Notes: generated by a model from the sequence alone, not told the origin. A stretch of 64,000 bases of DNA from Streptomyces sp. R44 (GCF_041053105.1 NZ_CP163444.1:806001-870000); one strand, 5' to 3'; shown: positions 43,126-52,812, numbered from the stretch's first letter. Made by a program: numbers and translations.

Positions 43126-46100
43126 TCAGGCCGGATCGGGGTCGGCCAGGCCCTGGCCGCGGACGAGGGTGGCGGCTTCCCTGAGGGAGAGCCCGGCGCC
43201 CTCCTCGTACCGGCGGGTGTACGTCTCCGCCGGCAGGGCCCGGCGGAGCACCTCCTCGGCGCGGGCCCGGATCGCGGCCTCGGTCTGCGGGGTGAAGGGG
43301 CGGAAGCCGCCGCCCGTGTCGGAGCCGACGTGGGCGTCGTACCCGCCGAGGAGCCGCGCTCCCGTCTCGGCGTCGTCCGGTCCGCCGAGGCCGCCACGGG
43401 CCCAGGCGGCGGTCGCGAACTGGGCGACGACCAGGTGCGGGGCGACCAGGTGGGCGAGGGTCTCCACGTCCGCGACGGCCCGGGCGAGCCGCTTCAGCGC
43501 CCGGTCGTAGGCGCCGTCGAGGCAGTCGAGCCACGCCCAGGTACCGCCGACGAGACCCCAGAAGAGCGCCGGGGTGACCTCCCCGAACTCTCCCTCCAGG
43601 AGGGAGAGCTGCGCGCGTGCGAGGCGGGTGCGCCCGGTGTGGCCGTAGTGCTGGGCGAGCAGCAGCCGGCCGGCGCCGGCGGACTCGGCGCCCCACTGCC
43701 CGGCCTCGTCGGCGGCCTCGGCCAGCAGGCGTTCGGCCTCCGGGTCTCCCGCCGGGGCGAGCCGGAGCCGTACGGCCGCGAGGCGGGCCGTGAAGACGGG
43801 CACCTGGGAGCGCGCGCCGACGCGGGCTGCGGCGTCGGTGGCCCGCTCGAAGTCGGCGGCGGCCTCGGCGAGCCGGCCCGCGCGCTCGTTGGCCTCGCCG
43901 CGCGCGGCGAGGGACTCCGCGATCCCCCAGGAGTCCCCGGCCGCCTCGAAGAGGGCGAGCGCCTCGGCCGCGTCGCCGCCGTGGCCGGCGAGCTTGGCCC
44001 GCATGAGGAGCGCGAAGCCCAGGTCCCAGCCGGGGCCGTGCGCGCGGCAGGCGTCGACGATCAGGGTCAGGGTCTCGTCGAGACCGGTGAGCTCCCCGGT
44101 CATCAGCCGGGCGAAGTACCACATCGTGCCCGGCTGGCGGCAGGTCTGCGGGAGGCCGGGGCGGTACGCGGCGACGAGGGCGGTGAGGCGGGTGCGGGTC
44201 TCGGGCCGTTCGAGGGCGGTGGCGCCGCCGTCGCCGCCCTCGGTCGCGAGCGCGTACAGACGGCCGCCGCGCCGGGCCTCCCACAGCCGCTCGCCGGTCC
44301 ACGGCGGGGGCACGTCCACGCACCGGCCGTCCAGCGGCTCGGCGGGGCGCACGGGCTCCTCGAACGGGTCGGGGCCGAGGCGGCCGGTCTCGGCGGCCCA
44401 GGTGCGGGCGTCGACCTGGTGGTTGCGGAGCTGCCAGAACCAGCTCAGCACATGGACGAGGCAGAGCAGCTCCTGCTCGTCGCCGAGCGCCACGGCGGTC
44501 CGGAGGGCGCCGCGCAGATTGCCGTGCTCCCGCTCGAAGCGGGCGATGGCGGCGATCTGACCGGGACCGCGCAGCTCCGGATCGGTCCGGCGGGCGAACT
44601 CCCGGTAGTACGTGAGGTGCCGGCGCGCGACGGCCACGCGCTCCCCGGCCTCGTCGAGCCGCTCCCCCGCGTACTCAGCGACGGTCTCCAGCAGCCGGAA
44701 ACGCATCCCGCCGTCGTCCGGGGCGGTCACCACGAGCGACTTGTCGACCAGGGCGCCGAGGACGTCGAGGACGTCGGCACCGGATACGCCGAGTCCGTCG
44801 GCCCCGGACACGCCGGGACCGTCGGCACCGTGCCACGGCGGCGCACCGGCGCCGGGCCCACCCGGCACGCCGCCGCCCGGCTCGCCCGGCTCGCCCGGGG
44901 CAGCGGCGTCCGGCGTCGTCCCGGCCCCGCACACCGTCTCCGCCGCCGTCAGGTCGCAGCCGCCCGTGAAGACCGCCAGGCGCCGCAGTACCGCCCGCTC
45001 GGGCTCGTCGAGGAGGTCCCAGGACCAGTCGACCACCGCGCGCAGGGTCTGCTGGCGCGGCAGTACCGTGCGGGCGCCCGAGGTCAGCAGGCGGAAGCGG
45101 TCGTCGAGGCGGTCCGCGATCTGGCGGGCCGACATCATCCGCAGCCGCGCCGCCGCCAGTTCGACGGCCAGCGGCAGCCCGTCGAGCCGGCGGCAGATCT
45201 CCTCCGCCGCCTCCGGGTCCTGCGCCACGTCGAAGCCCGGGCGCGCGGCCGCGCCCCGTTCCCCGAGGAGCCGGAGCGCCATGTCCACCGGCAGCGGGCC
45301 CAGGGGCCGCACCTCCTCCCCCGGCACCCCCAGCGGCTCCCGGCTGGTGGCGAGGACGGTCACGCCCGGGCAGCGGGTGAGGAGCGCCTGCGCGAGTTCC
45401 GCCGCCTCGGCGACGACGTGTTCGCAGTTGTCGAGGACGAGCAGCATCCGGCGCCCGGCGCAGTGCTCGACGAGACCCGCGAAGCGGTCCTTCGGTCCGG
45501 CCGGGGCGACGGCCGGGGTCGGCCAGAGCTGGGTCTCACGGGCGCCGAGTGCGGTGAGGACGGCGGCGGCGACCGTGGACTCCTCGCGTACGGAGGCGAG
45601 TTCGGCGAGATGGACGGGGCCGTCGTACGTCCCGGCCGCCTCCAGGGCGAGCCGGGTCTTGCCCACGCCGCCCGGACCGGTGAGGGTGACGAGCCGGCGT
45701 CCTTCCCAGGCGGCGGCGAGCGAACCGAGTTCCTCGGCCCGGCCGATGAACGACGTCAGGCGGGCGGGAAGGGTCCGGGGCGGGGCGGGTACGGGCCCGT
45801 CCTCCGCGAGCAGTTCGGCGTGCAGGGAGCGCAGTTCAGGCCCCGGGTCCGTGCCGAGCCGCTCGGCGAGGGCCTCGCGCACCTCCTCGTACGCCGCGAG
45901 GGCCTCGGCGGGCCGCCCCGCCGCGCGCAGGGCGCGGATGCGCAGGGCCTGGAGGGGTTCGTCGAGGGGCTGTCCGGCGGCGAGCGCGGCGAGGGGCGCG
46001 AGGACGTCGGCGGCCCGCCCGAGGGCCAGGTCGGCGGCGAGCCGGTCGCGGCGGGCCTGGGCGTGCCGCTGTTCGACCCGTACGACCAGGGGGTCGGTGT

Positions 46101-46542
46101 CCCGGCCGGGCAGGTCCGCGAGCGCCGGCCCGCGCCAGAGCCCGAGGGCCTCGTCGAGGAGCGCGGCCGCCCGCTCGGCGTGGCCGTCGGCGAGCGCGGC
46201 GGCGCCTCCGGCGGCGAGCCGTTCGAAGACGTGCAGGTCGACGGCGTCCGGCCCGGCGGCGAGCCGGTAGCCGCCGGGCTCCGAGACGACGGCTTCGCGG
46301 CCGAGGGCGCGGCGCAGGCGGCCGACGAGGGCCTGGAGCGCCGCCGTACGGTCCTGGTCGTCGGCCGGGTCGCCGTCGGCCCAGACCTGGTCGATCAGCG
46401 CGCCGGGTCCCACCGCGCGTCCGCCGGCGGCGGCGAGGGCGGTGAGGAGGGCCCGGAGCCTGGCACCGCTCAGGGCGACCTCCGTCCCGTCGTCGGTACG
46501 GAAGGCCTGGCACGGACCGAGAACACGGTAGGGCGGCTGCAC
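43126..46542 (-). CDS. BTAD/NB-ARC/TPR transcriptional regulator (AfsR/SARP-like)
   Basis: A 1138-residue regulator. Residues 1-95 are an OmpR-like winged helix (LRALLTALAAAGGRAVGPGAL, RTAALQALVGRLRRALG). Residues 95-245 are the bacterial transcriptional activation domain (LDEALGLWRGPALADLPG, LAAYEEVREALAERLGTDPGPEL). An NB-ARC ATPase follows, with Walker A GPGGVGKTR at 289-297 and the Walker B-like LLVLDNCEHV. The C-terminal 450 residues are TPR-like. Relatives activate secondary metabolism. A Gly/Pro/Ala-rich insert near residue 540 (GEPGEPGGGVPGGPG) is unusual. The GTG start lacks a clear ribosome site; a repeat array lies just upstream. Confidence 0.9.
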   Translation of the reverse strand: MQPPYRVLGPCQAFRTDDGTEVALSGARLRALLTALAAAGGRAVGPGALIDQVWADGDPADDQDRTAALQALVGRLRRALGREAVVSEPGGYRLAAGPDAVDLHVFERLAAGGAAALADGHAERAAALLDEALGLWRGPALADLPGRDTDPLVVRVEQRHAQARRDRLAADLALGRAADVLAPLAALAAGQPLDEPLQALRIRALRAAGRPAEALAAYEEVREALAERLGTDPGPELRSLHAELLAEDGPVPAPPRTLPARLTSFIGRAEELGSLAAAWEGRRLVTLTGPGGVGKTRLALEAAGTYDGPVHLAELASVREESTVAAAVLTALGARETQLWPTPAVAPAGPKDRFAGLVEHCAGRRMLLVLDNCEHVVAEAAELAQALLTRCPGVTVLATSREPLGVPGEEVRPLGPLPVDMALRLLGERGAAARPGFDVAQDPEAAEEICRRLDGLPLAVELAAARLRMMSARQIADRLDDRFRLLTSGARTVLPRQQTLRAVVDWSWDLLDEPERAVLRRLAVFTGGCDLTAAETVCGAGTTPDAAAPGEPGEPGGGVPGGPGAGAPPWHGADGPGVSGADGLGVSGADVLDVLGALVDKSLVVTAPDDGGMRFRLLETVAEYAGERLDEAGERVAVARRHLTYYREFARRTDPELRGPGQIAAIARFEREHGNLRGALRTAVALGDEQELLCLVHVLSWFWQLRNHQVDARTWAAETGRLGPDPFEEPVRPAEPLDGRCVDVPPPWTGERLWEARRGGRLYALATEGGDGGATALERPETRTRLTALVAAYRPGLPQTCRQPGTMWYFARLMTGELTGLDETLTLIVDACRAHGPGWDLGFALLMRAKLAGHGGDAAEALALFEAAGDSWGIAESLAARGEANERAGRLAEAAADFERATDAAARVGARSQVPVFTARLAAVRLRLAPAGDPEAERLLAEAADEAGQWGAESAGAGRLLLAQHYGHTGRTRLARAQLSLLEGEFGEVTPALFWGLVGGTWAWLDCLDGAYDRALKRLARAVADVETLAHLVAPHLVVAQFATAAWARGGLGGPDDAETGARLLGGYDAHVGSDTGGGFRPFTPQTEAAIRARAEEVLRRALPAETYTRRYEEGAGLSLREAATLVRGQGLADPDPA

Positions 46543-46572
46543 CGGCCCATTCTGCCCCGGCACGGCGGCCGT

Positions 46573-46686
46573 GGTCCCACGGGTCCGGGCACCGGGGTCT
46601 CCTGGGTCCGGCACCCTGGTCCCCCGGGTCCGGCACCCTGGTCCCCCGGGTCCGACACCGCGGTCCCCCGGGTCCGGGCACCCGCT
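46573..46686. repeat. Five tandem 22-23 bp repeats upstream of the SARP-like gene
   Basis: Five head-to-tail units begin at 46573, 46596, 46618, 46640 and 46662, each starting GGTCCCCCGGGTCCGG or a close variant and followed by (G)CACC. Units 2-4 are exactly 22 bp apart. Because 22 is not a multiple of 3, the array is unlikely to be coding. It lies 31-144 nt upstream of the regulator start. SARP-type activators are known to bind direct repeats spaced by whole helical turns (11 or 22 bp), so this may be a regulatory array; slippage of a G+C-rich motif is the alternative. Confidence 0.8.
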
Positions 46687-46850
46687 GGAGACGGGCCGGC
46701 CGGGGGGAGGCCCGCCCCGCAGCGTCCGCGCCGAGTCCGGGAAGGGCCCGCGCGGCCGGCTGCCGGTGGTCGTCTCCGAAGCCGCCCGTCGCGGCGAACT
46801 CGCGCCACGCCGTGTCACCGCCATGGCGTCCGCGGGGTGCGGGTTCGACA

Positions 46851-48944
46851 ATGGGGAGGATGACCGATGACGACCGGCGTACGCGCAGTGGCGAGATCGG
46901 GCCCGCCGAGTGGCTCGCCATGAACCGGACCGGCAGCTTCGACTGGGATCTCGACACGGGCACCATCGATGTCGACGAGTCCGGGCTGCTGATCTTCGGC
47001 GTGTCCCCGGACGCCTACGACGGGCGACCGGGGTCGATCGTGACGCGGCTGGCCCCCGATGAGCGGGAGAAGCTGGACGGCGTCGTACGGCAGGCCGTCA
47101 AGAGCGGCGCGGCCTCGTACACGACCCACTTCCCCATCCCGCAGGCCGACGGCTCACCCCACTGGACGCATGTGCAGGCGCGGATCCTGCGCTCGCCAGA
47201 CGGCCGGGCCCGGCGGATCGTCGGCGTCGTGCGGGACACGACGGCCGAGGTCGCCCACTTCGCCTTCGTGCAGGAGCTGGAGAAGCGGCGCGAGGTCCAG
47301 ACGAGCATCGTCGAGCGGACGACGAACGCGCTGTCGCGCGCGGTGACCGTGGACGACGTGACGGCCGCCCTGACCGGCCCGGGCGGTCTCGCCCGGCTGG
47401 GCGCGGACGGTCTCGCGCTCGGTCTCGTCGAGAACGGCTCGCTCAACATCATCGCGCTGAGCGGTGAATCCCTCGACGTGCTCAACGACTTCCGCAGCCG
47501 CCGCCTCGACCGGAAGCTGCCGCTGGCCGAGACCGTGCTGAGCGGGCGGCCCCGGTTCGTGTCCTCGTTCCCGTCCCTGGGGCGGGACTTCCCCGAACTC
47601 GCCCCTTATCTGTCCCGCCTCGAGTTCCGGGCCGCCTGCTACCTGCCGCTGGTCGCGCAGGCGCGTTCGCTCGGCGGGATGGCCCTCTTCTACCGGGGCC
47701 GCACCTCGTTCAACGCCGACGAGCGCAACCTCGCCCTCGGTCTCGCCGCGATCGTCGCCCAGTCGCTCCAGCGGGCGATCCTCTTCGACGAGGAGCGGGA
47801 GCTGGCGACCGGACTCCAGGCGACGATGCTGCCGCGCCGGATCCCGCAGTTCACCGGCGGCGAGATCGCCGTCCGCTACCACGCGGCGTGGAGCGGACGA
47901 CAGGTCGGCGGCGACTGGTACGACGTGATCCCGCTGCCCCGCGGCCGGGTCGGGATCGTCGTCGGCGACGTCCAGGGCCACGACACGCACGCCGCCGCCA
48001 TCATGGGGCAGCTGCGGATCGCCCTGCGCGCGTACGCCGGAGAGGGCCACGCCCCGTCGACCGTCCTCGCCCGCGCCTCCCGCTTCCTCGCCGAGCTGGA
48101 CACCAACCGCTTCGCGACCTGCACGTACGCGCAGGTGGACCTGGCGAGCGGCACCCTGCGCGCCGTACGGGCCGGGCATCTGGGTCCGCTGATCCGGCAC
48201 ACCGACGGCCGGGTCGGACAGCCCAAGCTGCGGGGCGGGCTCCCGCTCGGTCTGGCGACCGTGTTCGGGGACGAGGAGTTCCCGGAGACGCGGCTCGACC
48301 TCGTGCCCGGCGAGACCCTGGTGCTCTGCACGGACGGGCTCGTCGAGCAGCCCGGCTCGGACATCGAGTCCGGTCTCGCCGCCCTGTCGGGCGCCATCAG
48401 CAGCGGCCCGCCGCAGGCGGAGGCGCTCGCCGACCACCTCTCCGAGCGGCTCTGGGAGCGGTGGGGCTCGGGCGACGACGTGGCGCTGCTCGTACTGCGG
48501 CGCAGCCCTGACCCGGGCACGCCCAGGGCGCCGCGGATCCACCAGTACATCCACCAGGCCGACCCGCAGGGCCTCTCGGACGCGCGCGCGGCCGTCGGGC
48601 TGGCGCTCCGCGACTGGGGCATGCCGGAACTCGTCGACGACGCCGAGCTGTTGACGGGCGAGCTGCTCGTGAACGTACTGCTGCACACCGAGGGCGGAGC
48701 GGTCCTGACTCTGGAGGTGCTGCCGGAGCCGGTGCGGCGGGTACGGCTCTCGGTGCAGGACCGGTCGAGCGCCTGGCCCCGGCGGCGTACTCCCGGCGAG
48801 GCCGCGACATCGGGCCGGGGGCTGCTCCTGATCGACGCGCTGGCGTCCCGGTGGGGGGTGGAGCCGCGCGGCGAGGGCAAGGCGGTGTGGTGCGAGATCG
48901 GGCCGGAGCCGGTGGCGGCCGAATCCGCCTCCGGCGGTGGGTGA
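46851..48944 (+). CDS. PAS-GAF-PP2C phosphatase with C-terminal RsbW-like ATPase domain
   Basis: A 697-residue signalling protein. Residues about 25-125 are a PAS domain (WDLDTGTIDVDESGLLIFGV), 135-290 a GAF domain, and 300-515 a SpoIIE/RsbU-type PP2C phosphatase (QVGGDWYDVIPLPRGRVGIVVGDVQGHD, LVLCTDGLVEQ). The last 150 residues are a HATPase_c domain (LLTGELLVNVLLHTEGG, GRGLLLIDALASRWG). It probably acts in an anti-sigma/anti-anti-sigma switch, with the two catalytic activities in one chain. The start is uncertain: 46851 and 46860 are both ATG, and GGGGAGG lies between them. Confidence 0.9.
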   Translation: MGRMTDDDRRTRSGEIGPAEWLAMNRTGSFDWDLDTGTIDVDESGLLIFGVSPDAYDGRPGSIVTRLAPDEREKLDGVVRQAVKSGAASYTTHFPIPQADGSPHWTHVQARILRSPDGRARRIVGVVRDTTAEVAHFAFVQELEKRREVQTSIVERTTNALSRAVTVDDVTAALTGPGGLARLGADGLALGLVENGSLNIIALSGESLDVLNDFRSRRLDRKLPLAETVLSGRPRFVSSFPSLGRDFPELAPYLSRLEFRAACYLPLVAQARSLGGMALFYRGRTSFNADERNLALGLAAIVAQSLQRAILFDEERELATGLQATMLPRRIPQFTGGEIAVRYHAAWSGRQVGGDWYDVIPLPRGRVGIVVGDVQGHDTHAAAIMGQLRIALRAYAGEGHAPSTVLARASRFLAELDTNRFATCTYAQVDLASGTLRAVRAGHLGPLIRHTDGRVGQPKLRGGLPLGLATVFGDEEFPETRLDLVPGETLVLCTDGLVEQPGSDIESGLAALSGAISSGPPQAEALADHLSERLWERWGSGDDVALLVLRRSPDPGTPRAPRIHQYIHQADPQGLSDARAAVGLALRDWGMPELVDDAELLTGELLVNVLLHTEGGAVLTLEVLPEPVRRVRLSVQDRSSAWPRRRTPGEAATSGRGLLLIDALASRWGVEPRGEGKAVWCEIGPEPVAAESASGGG

Positions 48945-48954
48945 GGAGGGCGTC

Positions 48955-49983
48955 GTGGACCCCGTGGCCGCCCTGAACCGCATCGCGTTCCTCCTTGAGC
49001 GCGGCCAGGCGCCCGGCTACCGGGCGCGCGCCTTCCGCACGGCGGCTTCCGCCGTCGCGGCCCTGCCGGAGGGCGAGGCGGCCCGGCGTGCGGCGGCGGG
49101 CACCCTGGAGTCCCTGAAGGGCGTCGGACCGAAGACGGCGGCGGTGGTGCGCGAGGCCCTGGAGGGGCGGGTTCCGGAGTATCTGGCACATCTGGAGGAG
49201 GAGTTGGAGGCCTCGCTGGGCCCGGGAGAGTCGGACGGCCACCTCGGCGAGGAGCTGCGGGCGGCGCTGCGCGGCGACTGCCACCTGCACTCGGACTGGT
49301 CGGACGGCGGCGCCACGATCGAGGCCATGGGGCGTACGGCCGCGGCGCTCGGGCACGAGTGGGCGGTGCTCACCGACCATTCGCCCCGGCTGACGGTGGC
49401 GCGGGGCCTGTCCCCCGAGCGGCTGCGGGAGCAACTGGACCTGGTGGCACGGCTGAACGAGGAGTGGGCGCCCTTCCGGCTGCTCACGGGAATCGAGTGC
49501 GACATCCTGGAGGACGGCTCGCTCGACCAGGAACCGGAGCTGCTCGACCGGCTCGACCTGGTGGTCGGTTCGGTCCACTCGAAGCTGCGGATGGACGCCC
49601 GGTCGATGACCCGCCGGCTCGAACGGGCCGTGCGCGATCCGCTGATGGACGTGCTCGGGCACTGCACGGGACGTCTGGTGGCGGGCGGGCGGCTGCGGCC
49701 GGAGTCCGAGTTCGACGCGGAGCGCGTCTTCGCCGCGTGCGCCGAGTCGGGTACGGCGGTGGAGATCAACAGCCGTCCGGAGCGCCTCGATCCGCCGCGC
49801 CGGCTGCTGCGGCAGGCCGTCGCCGCGGGCGCCTACTTCGCCGTCGACACGGACGCCCACGCGCCCGGCCAGCTGGAGTGGCAGATCCTGGGCTGCGCGC
49901 GGGCCGAGGAGTGCGGGGTTCCGCCGGACCGGGTGATCAACACCTGGCCGGCGGAACGGCTGTTGGAGTGGACGGCGGGCTGA
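48955..49983 (+). CDS. HhH-PHP protein (PolX-type phosphoesterase without polymerase palm)
   Basis: A 342-residue protein. Residues 1-90 form a DNA-polymerase-beta-like 8-kDa/helix-hairpin-helix region (LKGVGPKTAAVVREAL). Residues 105-342 are a PHP metal-dependent phosphoesterase domain (GDCHLHSDWSDGG, LTDHSP, GIECDIL, GSVHSK, HCTGR, DTDAHAPGQL) with all usual metal-ligand motifs. It looks like a family X polymerase that lost its nucleotidyltransferase palm but kept the DNA-binding and 3'-5' exonuclease or phosphatase parts. GTG at 48955 follows GAGGAGG. It starts 10 nt after the PP2C gene, so co-transcription is likely. Confidence 0.88.
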   Translation: MDPVAALNRIAFLLERGQAPGYRARAFRTAASAVAALPEGEAARRAAAGTLESLKGVGPKTAAVVREALEGRVPEYLAHLEEELEASLGPGESDGHLGEELRAALRGDCHLHSDWSDGGATIEAMGRTAAALGHEWAVLTDHSPRLTVARGLSPERLREQLDLVARLNEEWAPFRLLTGIECDILEDGSLDQEPELLDRLDLVVGSVHSKLRMDARSMTRRLERAVRDPLMDVLGHCTGRLVAGGRLRPESEFDAERVFAACAESGTAVEINSRPERLDPPRRLLRQAVAAGAYFAVDTDAHAPGQLEWQILGCARAEECGVPPDRVINTWPAERLLEWTAG

Positions 49984-49995
49984 GCCCCCGATGGG

Positions 49996-51393
49996 TCAGG
50001 CCCGCTGCCAGACCGTCGTCGCGTTGCAGAACTCGCGGATGCCGTGGCCGGAGAGCTCGCGCCCGTACCCCGAGCGCTTGACCCCGCCGAAGGGGAGCGC
50101 CGGGTGCGAGGCCGTCATGCCGTTGACGAAGACACCGCCGGCCTCCAGGTCGCGGACGAAGAACGCCACGTCCTCCTGGGAGCGCGTCCAGACGTTGGAA
50201 CTGAGTCCGAACGGCGAGTCGTTGGCGACCGCCACGGCCTCCTCGATGTCGCTGACCGGGTAGACCGTGGCGACCGGGCCGAAGGCCTCCTCCTGGTGGA
50301 TCCGCATCTCCGGGGTGATGCCGGTGAGGACCGTGGGCCGGTAGTACCAGCCGTTCCGGAGCGCCGGATCCTCGGGACGGTGTCCGCCGCACAGGACGGT
50401 GGCGCCCCGCCCCACGGCGTCGTCGACGAGCACCTCCAGGTCGGCCCGGCCCTGCTCGGTGGCGAGGGGGCCGACGTCGGTGGACTCGTCGAGGGGGTCG
50501 CCGACGGTGAGGGCGTTCATGGCGGCGGTGAAGCGCTCCGAGAAGTCGTCGTACACGTCCTGGTGGACGATGAACCGCTTGGCGGCGATGCAGGACTGCC
50601 CGTTGTTCTGCACGCGCGCGGTGACGGCGGTCTTCACGGCCCCGACGACGTCGGCGGAGGGCATGACGATGTACGGGTCGCTGCCGCCGAGCTCCAGGAC
50701 GGTCTTCTTCACCTCGTCGCCCGCGACGGCGGCGACGGACCGGCCGGCCGGCTCGCTGCCCGTGAGGGTGGCGGCCACCACCCGGGGGTCCCGGAGCACG
50801 CCCTCGACCTCGCGGGAGCCGATGAGGAGGGTCTGGAAGCAGCCGTCGGGATATCCGGCGCGGCGGAAGAGGTCGCCCAGGTAGAGCGCGGTCCTCGGCA
50901 CGTTGGAGGCGTGTTTGAGGAGGCCGGTGTTGCCCGCCATGAGCGCGGGCGCGGCGAAGCGGATCACCTGCCAGAGCGGGAAGTTCCACGGCATGACGGC
51001 GAGGACCGGGCCGAGGGGCCGGTAGTGGACCCGGGCCATGTCGGCCCCGGAGTCCTGGACGTCGCTCTCGGCCGGGTGCTCGTCGGCGAGCAGCTCCTCG
51101 GCGTGCTTGGCGTACCAGCGCATGGCCTTGGCGCACTTGCCGGCCTCCGCGCGGGAGGCGGCGATCGGCTTGCCCATCTCGATGGTCATGGTGCGGGCGA
51201 TGTCCTCGGTGTCCTCGTCGAGGAGGGTCGCGGCGGCGCGCAGGAGCCGGGAGCGTTCGGCGAAGGAGGTCGTGCGGTACTGCCGGTACGCCTCGTGGGC
51301 GGCGGCGATGCGCCGCTCGACCTCCTCGGGCCCGTGGGCCTCGTACGTACGCAGCGTCTCGCCGGTCGCGGGGTTCACGGTGGCGATGCCCAT
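49996..51393 (-). CDS. NAD(P)+-dependent aldehyde dehydrogenase (succinate-semialdehyde type)
   Basis: A 465-residue aldehyde dehydrogenase. The catalytic Cys is in NNGQSCIAAKRF, the Glu in LELGGSDPYIV, and the oxyanion Asn region is MPWNFPLWQ. Overall similarity is to GabD1-type succinate-semialdehyde dehydrogenases (ATVNPATGETLRTYEAHGPEEV). AGGAGG precedes the ATG. No gabT is adjacent, so the aldehyde substrate is inferred only from the subfamily. It converges on the HhH-PHP gene. Confidence 0.92.
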   Translation of the reverse strand: MGIATVNPATGETLRTYEAHGPEEVERRIAAAHEAYRQYRTTSFAERSRLLRAAATLLDEDTEDIARTMTIEMGKPIAASRAEAGKCAKAMRWYAKHAEELLADEHPAESDVQDSGADMARVHYRPLGPVLAVMPWNFPLWQVIRFAAPALMAGNTGLLKHASNVPRTALYLGDLFRRAGYPDGCFQTLLIGSREVEGVLRDPRVVAATLTGSEPAGRSVAAVAGDEVKKTVLELGGSDPYIVMPSADVVGAVKTAVTARVQNNGQSCIAAKRFIVHQDVYDDFSERFTAAMNALTVGDPLDESTDVGPLATEQGRADLEVLVDDAVGRGATVLCGGHRPEDPALRNGWYYRPTVLTGITPEMRIHQEEAFGPVATVYPVSDIEEAVAVANDSPFGLSSNVWTRSQEDVAFFVRDLEAGGVFVNGMTASHPALPFGGVKRSGYGRELSGHGIREFCNATTVWQRA

Positions 51394-51521
51394 GACGTGC
51401 CTCCTCCTGCCATCGGCCCCCGTCTTCCTGCTGTCGGCCCCCGTCCGTAACCTTCCGCTCTCCCGGGGGCGGGGCGCAACAGGGGTGACGCGGTGGGGTG
51501 ACCCGGCCACCACCGGTCCGC

Positions 51522-52688
51522 TCAGGTCCCCTCGGCAACCGGCATCGTGACGAGGACCTTGCGGTGCACCTGTTCCAGTACGAGGACGAGCACGACGAGG
51601 ATCGCGTCCAGGATGAGCACGGAAACCAGCGGCGGCAGCCACCGCGCCGCGACTCCGCCGATGGCGCAGGCCAGGCAGGCGAGCAGCCGGGTGCCCCAGG
51701 CCTGTCCGGTGGAGGTGTAGTACCACCAGGCCTGGGTGATCACGTACAGGATCGGCCCGCCGAACAGGAGGAGGCCGACTGCGGTGCTGCCGTGGCCGGT
51801 GGGGTGGCTGATGGCGAGTTCGGCGCCGACGGCGAGGGCGACGAGCCCGGCCAGGGTGGAGTACTGGCCGCTGACGGCGTGGCGGACCGGCAGCAGAGGA
51901 TCGGCCGTGGTCGCGACGTGCCGCGCCAGGATGTCCTCACCGCCCCTGAAGTAGCTGCCGCACAGGCACACCAGCGCGACGAACACGCCGAGGCCGGCGG
52001 TCACGGTGGCGGCGTCGACCGGGGCGGCGGAGATCGCCGTGCCGATGGTCAGGACGGTCTCGCCGAGCTGCAGGATGATGAACAGCCGGATCCGTTCCAC
52101 CATGTGCTCGGCGTCGAAGACGAGGTTCCGGGAGGACAGGACGTCCCGGGGCAGGGGGTGCGCCAGCCACACGCCGGTCATGTCGACGGCCGCGGCGGCG
52201 GCCCACCAGGTGAGCCTCGGCCCGTGGTCCGCGGCGGCCCCGAACAGCCACAGTGGGACCGAGACGGCCGCCCACACCGTCACACGGCGGTAGTGGTGAC
52301 GCAGGAAAGGCGTCGGGGCGGTCACGGCGGCGGTGATGTCGGTCAGGAGGAGGATGGCGACCAGCGGCACCACGAAGGCCCACGGCCGGTCCGCGAAGGC
52401 GTGCGGGATCTGGGCGTTCATGAAGAGTCCCAGACCCATCACCAGCAGGACGAGCCGCCGGGTGAGGGGCCGCTCGACGTCCAGGAAGGTGGCGTCGAAG
52501 CTGGTCAGCGCCCAGGTGCTGAGCACCGCCACCAGCATCACCGTGGTCTCCGCGGCGCCGCGCCAGGAGAGTTCGGCGTGCAGGTGCTCCGCCAGCTGGC
52601 CGACGGCGAAGACGAAGACCAGGTCGAAGAACAGCTCCAGCGGGGAGACGGCCCGGCGCAGGCGGGACGGCGGCGCGGTGCTCGACAT
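51522..52688 (-). CDS. Low-temperature-requirement A (LtrA) family membrane protein
   Basis: A 388-residue protein with about 11 membrane segments. The diagnostic N-terminus is SPLELFFDLVFVFAVGQLAEHL, and other family segments are ERIRLFIILQLGETVLTIGTA and WWYYTSTGQAWG. The molecular role is unknown; the name comes from a Listeria cold-growth phenotype. Last of three same-strand genes with the aldo/keto reductase and SRPBCC genes. Confidence 0.9.
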   Translation of the reverse strand: MSSTAPPSRLRRAVSPLELFFDLVFVFAVGQLAEHLHAELSWRGAAETTVMLVAVLSTWALTSFDATFLDVERPLTRRLVLLVMGLGLFMNAQIPHAFADRPWAFVVPLVAILLLTDITAAVTAPTPFLRHHYRRVTVWAAVSVPLWLFGAAADHGPRLTWWAAAAAVDMTGVWLAHPLPRDVLSSRNLVFDAEHMVERIRLFIILQLGETVLTIGTAISAAPVDAATVTAGLGVFVALVCLCGSYFRGGEDILARHVATTADPLLPVRHAVSGQYSTLAGLVALAVGAELAISHPTGHGSTAVGLLLFGGPILYVITQAWWYYTSTGQAWGTRLLACLACAIGGVAARWLPPLVSVLILDAILVVLVLVLEQVHRKVLVTMPVAEGT

Positions 52689-52812
52689 GCGTTCACGATC
52701 CGGCCGCGGGACGGGGTGCGCAATCGGGGGCCACGCACGAGGACCCACGACACGCCCGACGGCCGGCCGGAGGCGCGTGGGGCGCGCCCGGGCCGGCGGT
52801 CGTGAGGGGGTG

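Noticed and set aside
46573..46686. Tandem repeats as a CRISPR array
   Set aside because: Units are directly adjacent with no unique spacers.
46543..46850. N-terminal extension of the BTAD regulator through the repeat array
   Set aside because: The 22-bp period is not a multiple of three and the translated product is low-complexity, so the region is treated as non-coding.
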